A stretch of DNA of 64,000 bases from positions 10,664,001 through 10,728,000 of the forward strand of contig NC_061459.1 in NCBI RefSeq assembly GCF_022581195.2, given 5' to 3'. How positions within the stretch are numbered: position 1 is the first letter of the stretch; each line of letters begins with the position of its first letter. Positions 35,201 to 47,900 of this stretch are shown here, in pieces. A program made the translations under genes and the position numbers. The notes below the pieces were generated by a model, which was not told the origin of the DNA, did no database searches, and saw only the letters and a list, made by a program, of their open reading frames with translations. The stretch is from Helicoverpa zea (lineage: Eukaryota; Arthropoda; Insecta; Lepidoptera; Noctuidae).

Positions 35201-38200
35201 ATATTTTTTTAAGAAAATGTACCAACACATTTTCGATAGGCAATGTGAAAAAAATATTCATGGTTTATTCTGAAAATAACACAACACGACTTACAATGCG
35301 ATTTTCCTGCCTTATTCCGAATTTTATTTTGAAAAATGAAATGACTGGATTGTCATAATATTTTTTATCATCGGCATGAAAAGTTTTCAAAAATAATAAA
35401 AGTTTGAGACACTGGACAAAATAGGAATAAACTTCACACTCCTTAGAACAGCTTAACGTTGTTATGAATTACATAATTTTGTGTTCATAAGAATAATTGC
35501 AAAAAAATATTCATGAAGCAAAACAAAGCAATATAAATCTCAAACGCGGAATATTTCAACAAACCCCACTTATTAAGTCTATCCGTATAAAAGAAGTCTT
35601 GTTTAAGTAAGTTAGTTGAACTGTGGCCTCCGCTCGGACCAATTAAATTAGTAATACTGTCCCGTGGTTGAGATAGTAAGATAATAATTAAATTACCGTC
35701 GATTTTACTGCGAAGGCGATTCTCCACTGTGAAAGTTTCGTTCTATTAATGCAATTACTTTCTGTGTTAGCTGATTTTCTGTCATAAGTACTTTCGAGCC
35801 GAGTGAACTGTTGAGATCTGGAGTCGGGAAAGGAAATGGCTGTTTGTCCGTTTATGATCGAATTAATTCAACACGTGAACATTTGCTTCAGTATTCTATA
35901 AAAATATGATTTTTACATTATATATCTATGTGTAAATCGCAACAGTGTATGTAATCGTACATTCTAAAATCCACTAATTTACATCGACCCACACACATAC
36001 ACACACTCTTGAAAGTAATATCGCAGTGAACCATTTTCATTCTCGAGCAATTTATCTTATGTTACAAGAAATCCAAACGAACATATTGATAAGCCCTTAT
36101 TAGTATCTAGATAGGCTTGTAATTAGGCACTAATAGGCCATCAATCAGTGCCAGCATGCTACGGTACATCCGATAATTGTGATATTGGATGCATGGTTAA
36201 CTGTTTATCTTAATTAACCTGAAAACATACCTCACGCTGAACATTGCTGAAACGTTGCGGCGTGGAACCGGTAACTCGTTACATTTTCCATCGGGCCGCA
36301 CTCATCCTATTTTATGACCGGTATAAAAGGCTGCAGTTAAACCATTCCTGAACCAACTCTTGAAAATTTTATTAGAATGAATCGAAATTCAACTACGGAT
36401 CAATGTTCGAATTTAAGTGCAAGACATTAATTATTTTGTTTGATGCAGTTATGGTTGTATTTTATTTACGAGCCGCTGCATTGAAAACATCCTTTCAATG
36501 ATAACTCGATTCCCGATTTTTGAGTCAACAAATTGTTATGACACTTAAAGTCGAACTTGCGACTAGCTTCATCATTACCACTGGACTACGCAACTATGAT
36601 ACAGCTAAAAACAAATTAACTCCACCAACTGAATCTAAGTTAATCTGAGTTTAAACCCAGACCACTCGCTATATATCACTGTGTTTTAGACCTAACGTTT
36701 TAGTCGCTTCTAGGATTACCGCAGATAAGATGTTCCTAAGTGGGAGTCTTAATAAGGATTCCACTGCTTTATTTCACCATTTATTTTAGTTTAATGTAAT
36801 TGGACTACGTATAATTTCTTAAAACGGTAAAGTTTGCGTTAGTCGTTGAGTTTTTATAAGTGTTTGAAAAGGAGAAAGGTTTGCCAGAGATGGATTTGTT
36901 TTTGCAGACAGGAAGTTTGCCGAGTTAACTGGGACTCGAGTAAAAGGCTGCGTTGCATAATGGGGCCACTACCTGTCTTAATGGACATTTGCCAGAATTA
37001 AAGGTTTCACTTTTAGATATTGCTTTACGAGACATTACTTTCTGATGAAAATAGGAAGTGAATTTTATGCGACTGTACTCTGATCAATCATAGATATACG
37101 TGTTTTGTCCGCAACAGTTTTCTACTGCAGTCCATCACACACATTCCCCTTTGCAAAATCTTTGCAGAACTCGAAACAGCAGTACGTTACCACTGAAGTA
37201 TTCCTTTTGCGAAACAACTGACCTCAGTAAAGGACACAAAGGAATACACATATGTGCACATAAGGCCAAATAAACCAACCCAACTTCAGAACATAATGAA
37301 CTAATCACGTATCTAATCCTCAACATACACTTTAATATCTTAAACTACTAAGTATGAAAGTTCCATCCCCTTCTCAGATTATCCAATGATAATGAGACGG
37401 CCGACCACTCTGTTTTCATTACTATAACGACTGGTTTTCCGACGTAATGGGCTATAAACATTGCCGCAAATAGAGTGGGAAGAAACCAACTTCTGCAATA
37501 ATCTTCCTTTACTTGTATGTATGGGATTATAATTGGGTGTGACTGGATGGGGTTAGGACGCGCGTATGTTAAAGTGAACGAAAAGTTGACTGGTCAGACA
37601 CTTTCAGAAGCAAAATGTATTTGATACTACACTTATGTTTCTTCTTTGCCGTACAAATTATGTTAGGTATCTGTATCACAATCACAACAACGCCATACTT
37701 TTGAGTATGACATATAACTTTGCCTTTAAATCAGTCTATGTGCTCTTTTGTCTAAGTAACATACAGAATTTTTTATGTTTTCTTAATTTACTAGTATGTA
37801 ACTTTAGGTAATAGCATAAGTTATGTTATGTGTAATAATAAGATCCAAATGTTCAAATTTTAAGCAGATGGTTACAATTTTATTTGATCACATCTAGCAA
37901 CTCTATATCATAGGATTACCCCATAAAGCAAGTTTTGGACGGATATCTAACAAATTTTACGCCTGTTTGATTACTTGGGCTTCTAGCAGCCTCTGTAGAA
38001 AACAGTAGGTTTATATCCGTTTTAATAGTGCCCAACTATGAAATACAGCGGCTGGAGTTTCATAAGTGGTGCTAGCTTTCATTTCGGATCTGAATCATTT
38101 TATATAGGGCTGCTTTTGCAACTGTGGTCAAGTGAGTTATTATATATCAACAGAGTATGAAGGATGCTTACTATACTACTTATATTATAAAGATAGTACT

Positions 38201-39954
38201 TGGTTTTTATGCGTGGTAATATAAGCTGAATTTTGTTATAATAGATACTACCTACTAACTACCAGTTAACAGTTTAGCTAAACATTACACCATTATCTCT
38301 GATCAGTCATTCGTAACAGAACAGCCGATGAAGCTAATCCAGAACCACCGATTAACACTAAGTCACCATAATTTGAAAATAGTACCATTATTATGTCACT
38401 ACCATATAGCAAAGTGTAAGCAGAAAACACCATAGCGGACCTTACTAATGGTCAATAAACGGGATCCTATGGCTGGCGCGAGCGAGTCCCGGGAATTGCA
38501 CTCGTTGATCCCACCTCTAATCCCGGGACCGGAGCGCGGCAGTTAAGATGGGTAATGTGTTCGGACGCCAAATTATGACTGTTTTGATATAGGTATATTG
38601 GGATTTTAGTTTGTTGGCTATTTTCTTCGTAATTTGTTTATTTGAGGTAGGCTGAATTTAAATTCGATATTACTATGAGTCGTAAATATTGATAGTTGAA
38701 TAAACATGGGGTAATGCCGTAGAATAAAAATTATATGTGGTCTTCTTTCGGAGACACATTCTTGATTTTATTAGAGGAGGTTATCCCTTTATTATAACAC
38801 GCCATATCCCTCTAACTACAGGGGATATGAGAGCTGTGACATGATAGCCTACTTTCTTGTAAACAACAATCTCAGATCAAAAATTCAACCGTTTTTAATT
38901 AAAACCGCTACAAAATACCGCAAAATAATATCAAATTTTTCGTCCGACCGCCATCGCGGCAGCACAATATTAGTTGAAAATATGAGCGGTTCGTTCATAA
39001 TGTCGGCTTCATTTGTCACCCGGCATGTGCCAAGTGTTCACGTAGTGTTAATAACCTGCCTTCGTGGCACACGGCCAGAATCAGGTTTTTGGGGACCTGG
39101 ATCGAGGGATGAGATGTCAGCGGATGATCATTTTGAAGGTCATGGCTCTGAATATTCCTATTATATTTTAGCACAGGTCCAATACAAGCTGGGGTTACCT
39201 ACGAGATTTCTCGAAATCTCGGTTCTCAACAGGTAATAGGAACTGCTCCTGAAACGCAAAAGCCTCCTTAGCAAGTAAAATACCGATGCCTACAGTCAAT
39301 ATTTTCAAAGAATGGTTTGAGGTCCCAAATGGCAAATATTAACTCATTTAGGTACCTATACAGCTCTATGACCAGTTTCACCAATTAGCAATTTGTTTTT
39401 CCGGCACAACAAATAGCACAGAGAAAGCAGCATGTTTTAGGTTCTTTTTTTGACACGGGAAATCATCATAATTATGACCTTATTTGCAGTGGCAGTTGAA
39501 AGAAGTTAAACACATTTATGGCTAAAGCCCACCTTTGTTCCTTCTAGGGCCTGGCAGAGAGGGTCACAGTCTCTCTTTTGATAATTTTTTTAGCCCTATC
39601 ACTTTATACCTTTGTTCCAGTATCTTACATACCATCTACAAAAATAGACCTTAAGCCTTAGAATCTCATAAGGGACTCACAGTCCGCATCAGCCTTTAAC
39701 TTGCGTTAAGTACTAAGTGCAACGTAAGCGATGAGTGCCCTATTTCGCTACCCTAACAAATATTCCGACGTTGGAATAACATCTAATTGCTATTTAAGAT
39801 TTTGATTAATTTGGGCCTATAGGCTTCTTAATTAACAAGTCTGGGAAATCAACTATGTGTAAATGAATTATCAGGATCGTTTATTACAGTGTTTTCATAC
39901 TTAAGGTTCCTGAATTATTTATGCAGGTAATAAAAAGAGATAAAACTGACTGAG
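32261..39954. other. Long stretch without supported genes
   Basis: No coding gene is supported in these 7.7 kb. CpG- or GC-richer islands in the AT background are at about 32740-32880, 33960-34110 (GATGGCCCGGGTGGCGAATT), 36240-36330 and 38450-38550 (GGCTGGCGCGAGCGAGTCCC). They may be conserved non-coding or regulatory. A consensus TATA box, TATAAAAG, sits at about 36323-36330 downstream of the third island, but no downstream gene is evident. The 131-codon frame at 38841-39236 has no recognisable motif. Confidence 0.45.
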
Positions 39955-40012
39955 AGACTGAAAGCCAACCCCAACATAGTTGGGACAAGGGCTCGGATGA
40001 TGATGATGATGA
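39955..40012 (+). mobile_element. SINE 3' end fragment with GATGAT tail
   Basis: AAGCCAACCCCAACATAGTT followed by GGGACAAGGGCTCGGATGAT and more GAT repeats matches the tail of the SINE at 25840-26221. The 5' part is missing. Confidence 0.75.
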
Positions 40013-43000
40013 ACAAAAAGACATAAAATACCTAATATCTTATCTGCAACAATGTAGGAAATCCGTTACAAAAAATTACATCTTATGTTCAATGAGAGAG
40101 AAATGATTGCAATCGCAATTGAATAACTCATTAGCCCACTTAAAATTCAGTTTAAACTTGTAAAAATCCGCGATATCTGTGGAAAAACTTGAGGCTAAAA
40201 AAGTTACAAAATCTTTAGTTCATTACTCTTATCTTAAAGTTTTAAGCTGTTAAACTGTAGTTAAAGTATCTACTAACGACTGCTTTTAAGTTAAGTTTGA
40301 GTGTCACATAACTAGCGGTTTGGAACGCATTATCTGGATAATGCCTCCCTCATAATAGGTTTTTTAGTTCGCATTGTGAAAACAAATTATTATAAAAGCT
40401 TAGGTACATATCTTGCTGGTACTTCTTCAGACTACTTATTATTTTTTAAGGACGTTATTACCTATCTATCTAAATTATTGGTCTATTTTTTGTAATAGTT
40501 TGTTGATTGGCGAATTATTTCTAGTATGAAATATAATATAGGAATACATAAATAATTGTGGAGATTAAAAATAATTCAAAGAACCGTTTTCCTGAAATAG
40601 CTTCAGAAGCTAGCAGCAAGAGTAGTGACATCTATCGGTGAGGGGCTGTAAACAAACTTTTGTTTCCTCATTACACCGCTTGAATATGCCAAGGCGCTAG
40701 TGTACATTATGTTTTGGTCGTAACTTTTATTGGATACATAATGCAAAAAATTAAACACTTTTGCGTTTCAAATATGTCAACTCAACTAAAATGTTTTTTA
40801 TAGTATTAACCTATGCTTTATAAAGGGTTTTGGTGCTCAATAAACTCTTGTGATAAGCATAGAATTTTGCACTGTATTATATCAATTTGTCTACGATTAT
40901 TTGTATACGATTTCGATATCTTTCTTGACGATTCACTCAAAAACTAAAATCTCCCTAATAATAACAACACCACTTAACTAACACATCAATAACAGCCCAA
41001 ACCGAACACACAAAAAAAGCACTTTATTCCCGCAATACCGTAAAACAAAAACAAGATAATTCGAAGGATTCCCGCGAACAGGGAAGATTTATGTAACGCA
41101 CACATATCTGAGGATCTCAATTTGTTTCGCAGTACCCGCCGCGTGATAAAACGCTGCGCATTGAACTATCGCACTTGGAGCCGATTTGGTTATTTGTTTG
41201 GTCGACCGAGGATTTTCGGAGAAATAATGCTGCAGTCAGGGCCTGTTTCTGAAGGGACATGTGGCAATGGAATTTTCAGAAAAAGGTGTAATAGAATATG
41301 TCCACTGACTGTGGTTGACTGCCTGACTAAAGGGATTAAAACTGGTCATATTGTGTAAGTAGATAGTCAACAAGTCTGGTAATTAAGACGAATCACAAAG
41401 TATATAAATAATTAAATTGCGAAGGTCGTAATGTACTGTACTAATTGTGTATAAGCATATGCACTGCTTAATCACTTACTTGACTCTAAAAAGTAAATCT
41501 GAAAACATAGTCCATTCATAAGTACCTGTAATCCTAAATCCCACCCAAAACCAAACAATACAACATAAAGTTTGTTTGAAACACTATCTGTACTATAACA
41601 TGGCAACATTTATTTATTAGCGCACTAAATCCAGTCATAAAGACGACTAAGGTCTCCAGACTATCCTAGGCCGAAGCTTAAACTTTTAATGGCACTTGAC
41701 GGCCAAGAGAATGAGGTTAGCAACATTAAAAGCTTTATCACGATTCTTACTTGGCGTACACGTTACGTTCTTCTCAAACTAAAGTGATAATTCTGTTATA
41801 GAGCCTTGTGTGTTAGGGTTAAGTAATGTGGTTTGAAAAATATAAATTAATTCATATGTAGTTTTACTTGGTACTTAATGTTGGTACAATTGTCATGGAT
41901 TTATGTGTTAATAAAATAGTCAGGGTATTTAGTTATAGGGCGTTTAAATGCTAGGTTTCGAAAAACATTATCTGCCAATAATCAGTTCATTTACGTGATA
42001 GCTTTAAAGTAGTTGCTTATCATCAGGTGCCTGATGAAAAAGGCCAATTTTTAAATGTTCCTAAATGAGGCATCGCACTAAATTGTTTGCCTTAGATGAC
42101 TCGTTTTCATAAATATGCATCTACTAATGCAATGTAAATAATGTCAAAATTATGTTAAAAATTAGATTTTAATAGATTTATTTTCTCTTGGTTCATATCA
42201 AGCGTGGAATTGAAACACAAAAAAAAACAATATAGGTAGTCAATTTTTCTTCAGCAAACACGACTCCAAACAAGTTTATAAGTGAGAGACGCGCGCGCAC
42301 GTCACATAACTCCATCGTCATTTAAATTTATAAAAAGAACATTCGAATTGAAACGTTTATTGATCTCGACAGATGACGCTACTGTTTGGTTCAAAAGCAA
42401 AACAACTAATCTTTATCCCGTTTCTGGAATTAATTTTGGACTTTATGACTTTCATTTAAGGTTCTTAATTGTGTGATGGGTTTGAAAGATCTTCGTTTTA
42501 TAATCACCAGTCGAAGAAAGTTGAATGTAGCTTGTAATGAGTCGTGGCGTTAAGTGTCGTGTGGATTAAATTATACGCCATGTTGAATCATTAGAGGTTT
42601 GTTTTCATCTGTCATCTCTGAGTAAGCAGGTCTTGGTATAATATTTTTTTTCCTCTCACTAACATCGCAGATATTTTCATTTTTATTTAACTTTTTCTCA
42701 AAATATAACCAATTAAAAAATACGCTGGTTCCATCTGGTCACATGTGCATTGAACCTTATACTATATCTTATCTCTTAATGACAATTCACTTCAATAAAA
42801 AGCGTTGTTCTTGTCGCCTGCTTATCGATAACTTTGATAAGTTAAGAATGTGTGACCGCGACCTTTAGAGACAAGGGTCACGATTAAGATTGTAAAACAT
42901 GTTGAGATATCCCTGTATTATCATTACACAGGTTTCTTGGATATTGCTGATACTTTAATAGGGAACAAGTTATCGCAAGCATTGGATGTTATTTTAAGAT

Positions 43001-43613
43001 GCTTTATCGTTAAATATTGTGGGAACCACGTGTTTGATCAGCAGAAGGTGTCAACATGTTTGTGAATAGTATTGGCATACATGGATAAATTGTGTATTTA
43101 GTTGATATAATTTTCATAAATCCTTATCTATCTTATTACTGAAAGCAAAGTGGTTTTCTTACGCATCCAGCAAGGGTACCAGATGTTTGAATATAGGTAA
43201 ATCAAAGAGTACCTATATAGGAATTTAGTTGTTTCTTCGTTTTATTTCTGTGGGAAAATTCATGACACCTACATGTATCAATCCGTACAGTAAATAGGTA
43301 CGTCTATTCGGACACATACAAATGGTGCATCGAAAGTTACTTGACGTTGTTATCTCGCTTATCTATCATCCGTGTAGCCATCATTGATTATCTCGAGTCG
43401 TTCATCAATATAATCGGTTGAGGTGAGATGTTGATGTTTGGTTTGGTCGATAAAGATACCAGTGTCTTAGTAATGTGGTCTTCATTTTGATGTCTTAGTT
43501 AAGAAAAGCAGCTAGATATTACCACATCGTATTATCCGTGTGTAAAATTAATCCTCCTTTTACTAGTATTCTGTTTCTATCCTTGTTAGGCTTCGCTGTA
43601 ATTTGTGTATCTT
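40013..43613. other. AT-rich sequence, no gene recognised
   Basis: No supported gene. The patch 41085-41345 is GC-balanced with a 78-codon frame, unrecognised. From about 42820 to 43400 there is a cluster of GATA-type words (CTTATC, TTATCT, TGATAA). Confidence 0.5.
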
Positions 43614-43735
43614 TGGCAGTCGTTAAAGGTAGTCAAAAGTCAAAAATCCTGACAACCAGTCTTACCAGGGAGATCAGGTTGCCAGGGCAACTGAGTTGAG
43701 GTGTTCAGATACGCAGTCGCTTTATATAGGTATAT
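43614..43735 (+). mobile_element. Internal SINE fragment
   Basis: GTTAAAGGTAGTCAAAAGTC through GACAACCAGTCTTACCAGGG, GGTTGCCAGGGCAACTGAGT and AGATACGCAGTCGCTTTATA corresponds in order to the body of the SINE at 25840-26221, read in the opposite genomic orientation. Both the tRNA-like head and the GATGAT tail are absent. Confidence 0.7.
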
Positions 43736-45540
43736 AAAAACTAGCATCCGGTAAAAGACTGAATATACTAGCAATTTCCTGACTTTTTTGATGAACGCAT
43801 CAGAGACTCTTAACCTGACAACCTTCCACAATTTTATTATTAGTGAAGATTTAAACAAACAATAAAAAAAAAAAAAACAATTCTAAAATCCTTAATTCCA
43901 AGATGTCATTTTTCCAAATCACGTTCCTGACTCATAAAGGGCGCTTACGCTTCGCCTGTGAATTCCTACCTGCATACAAGTGCAGACGCCACGACTCGAC
44001 TGCGTCGCACAATGGTCTGCTAGACAATAGACGAACGCGTGATACCATGCTACGTAACATCTATGTATGTTCGTCTTATTTTGTTTAGGTTTTATAATCG
44101 CTTGTTTTTTGTTTTTGAGGTAGGTGTGATGAAGTTTAAAATATGATTGTGTGCATTTTAATGGTGACGAGATATTTGGGACTAAGTACTGGTGCGAATA
44201 GCAGTCATTGTTAGGTAGTTGAAGATCATCATTCTATACTCAACAGATTAGTTGGAACAGGTACGCAGTAAGAAAGTATTTCAGTTAAATGCCATCTGAA
44301 AAATATGTATTTTTCTCGTTTTTTATGATAGTTGTACAGTTACTTATTAAAATATTGACTCATCGCCTGGTAAATGCGTATGTAAAATAAATTCAACATT
44401 ACTTAAAACCCGCAAAATTGGTCCAAATCTCCTCAAAGGCCGCAACCAGACTAACGAGGCGTCAGAAATAAGCGTGAATAATACGCCATGAAACTTCCTC
44501 CCCTAGGAATATCTCGAGGGCCTCACATTTAATAGCCGAATAAACTTACCCAGTGAAATAATAGTGTTCATTCACATACCAAGTAATATCGTAAATAAAG
44601 GGTCATCTACGGTGGCGCCCCACCCCGGCAGTTTGCGAAACTAACGGTAATTGTTTAACGACAGTGTCTTAAGGAGTGCGCGGTATGTGGCGCGCCCATT
44701 CTAGTTGGAACTGTTTATGTTGTTAATAGGAAAGTCAGTTTTTGGGAAGTACTGAGGAAAGCCAACCGTAGCACCTACACATTGCACTGCATCTTTCAAG
44801 CGTTTTTCAAGTAAATAGTGATAAAAAATCAGTGTTACATTGTTCGAATTCCATTATGTAATACGCGCCTTCTTCAAAATAAAAACCGTCGGTGTATTAT
44901 ATACATTTTGAAAGCCAATAAAATACGCCTACTAAAATTGTCGTTCTTTTGCCCCCCGATCAGCAGCCTTTTACAGAGTATCTCTCTATAGTCTATAGTC
45001 CATAATACTAAGCATCTATAGTCAGAATATTACAGTACATTAAGCTAACTAACAGCAACTAATCCGATCACTCAACAAATATTATTTTCCCAAAATGAAG
45101 AAAAATCACAACGATTCGAAAGTTCTACATAAAATGGTATCCAAGTCACAAAGGTGCATCTCCATGTGCGACAGTGAGACGTAACTACAGTAATACAAGC
45201 CGACTGGTTTATAGTAATCACGATTATACAATAGTTACAGCTGCCTAGAGAGTCGTCAGACGTTCCAGTGATGTTTTTCACAAGTTAATAAAGAAAGTTA
45301 AGATGACTGTGGAATTTGTGTTAGGATTGGTTGTGGTAACTTAAATTTTTGCTCTTAATTTTTTCGTAACAGTACTAAATTATTTAAATGTAGACTAGGG
45401 TCTATAATTAAAGTAAGTAGTAAAAAAAATACATTATGTTGAAAACTATTGTGAAAAACAAATTAGTATCAGGTATTTTTCTCAGCCTATCTTAGATCAG
45501 AAAGTGGCTGGAGGGAGAGGAAGATTATTTAACTTTATAC
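43736..45540. other. AT-rich sequence, no gene recognised
   Basis: An A run lies at about 43863-43877. A GC-rich patch at about 44600-44700 (GGTGGCGCCCCACCCCGGCA) may be conserved non-coding DNA. Nothing else identified. Confidence 0.5.
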
Positions 45541-45542
45541 AA

Positions 45543-45613
45543 AAATTAAACTTTTGGGAAATTAGTCTAAAAATATGGTATATTTTTAGACTAATTTCCC
45601 AAAAGTTTAATTT
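45543..45613. repeat. Perfect 34-bp palindrome with 3-base loop
   Basis: Left arm 45543-45576, loop GGT 45577-45579, right arm 45580-45613. I checked the arms base by base and found no mismatch. The outer bases are AAATTAAACTTTTGGGAAAT and its complement. It could extrude as a cruciform, or form an RNA hairpin if transcribed. It could also be a very short MITE. No family identified. Confidence 0.9.
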
Positions 45614-45773
45614 CCAAAAAGGGGTTTTCAATTCGGATGATTGTTTTTTTTTTACTGTAAACCTATCCAAATAGAATTACAGGACATAAAATTTCCGGGT
45701 TATTTATCCTCTGAATAATACAAAACCATAATATTTGACACAAAACAAACCAAATAAAAGGTATACTAGAAAC

Positions 45774-46568
45774 AAAACTTTTTTACAAAAAAATTAAACC
45801 GACTTCCCAAAACACTAAAAAGCAAAAAAAAATCTATTTTTAGGTGCATCGGCCTAGAAGTCGGTGTCTAATGGATGTTACTAAGTTAATTTTGCCACCG
45901 ACTTCTAGGCCGATGCACCTAAAAATAGATTTTTTTTTGCTTTTTAGTGTTTTGGGAAGTCGGTTTAATTTTTTTGTAAAAAAGTTTTTTATTTAAAGCT
46001 TTTCAGTGATACGAATAGTTGTCACTATCCATACAAGTGAGAAGTTCTCATCAATACAAAGAATATAAGTCCAAATACGAGGTATTTTACATATTCAGTT
46101 GTCGAGTTCCCTCGACTTACTTTCTCTGGTCTCCATCATCAGGTCAGCTCCAAACCTTCACTGTTGCAAAGGTCTTGTCAATACAAATAATTTAAGCCCA
46201 AACACGAGGTAGTTCACATATTCAGTTGTCGAGTTCCCTCGACCCTCTCTGGTTTCCATCATCAGATCAGCTCCAAATCTTCACAGTTGAATAGTGCTTT
46301 TAGGCGTACACCTGAGTGTCAAGTTTTTACCCTATGTATGCCTACAACTTTCGAAGGTTGCCCTCGATTTCTCAGGGTTTCCATCATCAGATCCTGACCT
46401 GATGACTATGGGACCACCTCGGGAGTATATCCTATCAAACAAAAAAAGAATCATCAAAATCGATTAATAACTGGCGGAGTAATCGCGTAACAAACATACA
46501 AAAAAAAAAAAAAAAAAAAAAAAAATACGGTCGAATTGAGAACCTCCTTTTTTGAAGTCGGTTAAAAA
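45774..46568. mobile_element. Foldback-like element, copy B
   Basis: It has the same architecture as the copy at 19181-19846: inverted arms at about 45774-45866 and 45896-45990, a 29-bp spacer with the same sequence core (TTACTAAGTTAATTTTGCCA), the shared body, an A run (about 46500-46525) and a final GAAGTCGGTTAAAAA. It differs by an internal tandem duplication of roughly 120 bp (about 46039-46165 and 46173-46288), each half carrying TTCAGTTGTCGAGTTCCCTC. No coding capacity. The 63-codon and 86-codon frames near its right end are by-products. Confidence 0.82.
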
Positions 46569-47682
46569 TTCAATTACAAAAAATGGCGATCGTTTAGCGA
46601 ATTCGAATGCGATTAAAAAAGCCGTCGCTGCGTCCGTAAATTTAACTCGGTACAATAATCGGTGCGGTAGATATTCTTTTTATTTCCATTCCAAGAGGTT
46701 TTATTTTCACTTATTTTGTTTTTACTTTTATTTTTTTGTTTTGTTTATTCGAATCGTCGTGGCGCCGTTAGTGTTGGCGCATTTATATTGCTTGGTCGAA
46801 AATGATAGTTGAATACTTTTAAGTGATTTTTCTCAGTAATTTTTCAATAGTGTATGAATCATGGAAAAGTACTGTTAAGTCTTCAAAACATCATACAATT
46901 GATTTTACACATACATATTACTGGTATTAGATGTACTCTAGGTTCTAGTCAGTGAAAAGCATCTAAGGAACAATATGGACAACAATTATGGCAGATAAAA
47001 TTTTTAAAAGAAAACCTATGGAAAAAGACAGAAAAAGGTTACACAACTGTGATCTAAAACAAAATACAACACATCCTTGAAAGTCAACTAATTTAGCGCA
47101 AACCTTTGCACACATTTCAAGCCAAAAAAAAACCAATAAAAACAGGCCAGTTATTTATACCTTTCTGAATGCAAGCGATACATATTTGGTAAGCCAAGTC
47201 CTTAGTAACAGTGCCCTTGTGTTGCCGTATGTTAGTAAAAAGCAACAAAGAGGTGCGTAGACCGGCCACCATAAACATAGCGACAGCTGTTCTGGATGTG
47301 GCAAAAAGTCGAGCTTTTATAGTGGGGGTAGAGCTGGGAAGGTTGGATGCGGTAGGTGCAACAGTTGGGTTGGGGGTAAAGTTAGATACTTTCGGTATAT
47401 AAAATGCAAAATGCACACATAACATAAAATGTAAAATCAGAAAATATTGAAATGTCTCTTTTTTCCACACATTTTATACTTTTCTGTAAACTACAAATAA
47501 TTATTGATAGGTCACACCCATTCCCATTCACATTCATCAATATGAAGACTGTCGAATGAAAATATCCATCCAATTAGATTTTAAACCAATTCTTGTTGTA
47601 TGATTTCTGCGTTTTTAATGTGAAAAGTTACAAAAAATGTTTCTGTTCTATAGATCTATCCAGATATTTTATCGGTAAGTAT
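46569..47682. other. AT-rich sequence, no supported gene
   Basis: A 117-codon minus-strand frame (47470-47117) starts with a hydrophobic stretch (FLILHFMLCVHFAFYI) that could mimic a signal peptide, but I recognise no family and treat it as unsupported. Confidence 0.4.
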
Positions 47683-47900
47683 CATCATCAGCCTATCGCA
47701 GTCCACTGCTGGACATAGGCCTCTCCAAGTGCACGCCACTGAGATCTATTTTCGGCTTCTCGCATCCAGCTCCTGCCAGCCGTCTTGCGCAAGTCATCAC
47801 TCCACCGTGCCTGAGGACGTCCTACACTACGTTTGCCGAGGCGTGGTCTCCACTCTAGAACTCGTTTACCCCAACGGTTATCGGTTCTTCGGCTAATATG
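47683..47900 (-). pseudogene. RTE-clade LINE 3' end (C-terminal coding tail)
   Basis: Read on the minus strand from about 47897, the frame gives RRTDNRWGKRVLEWRPR, then GRPQARWSDDLRKTAGRSW and AENRSQWRALGEAYVQQWTA before the stop. It then ends in a TGATGATGAT tail at 47683-47692. The EWRPR...GRP..RW.DD...AG..W...A..R..WR.LGEAYVQQWT pattern is the standard C-terminus of lepidopteran RTE-type LINE ORFs. The reading frame is open over about 65 codons, so this is a relatively young but 5'-truncated, non-functional copy. Confidence 0.85.

Noticed and set aside
38841..39236. 131-codon plus-strand frame
   Set aside because: No motif, no splice or promoter context I can support, and composition like background.
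47117..47470. 117-codon minus-strand frame with a hydrophobic start
   Set aside because: A signal-peptide-like start alone is not enough. No family resemblance and no supporting context.
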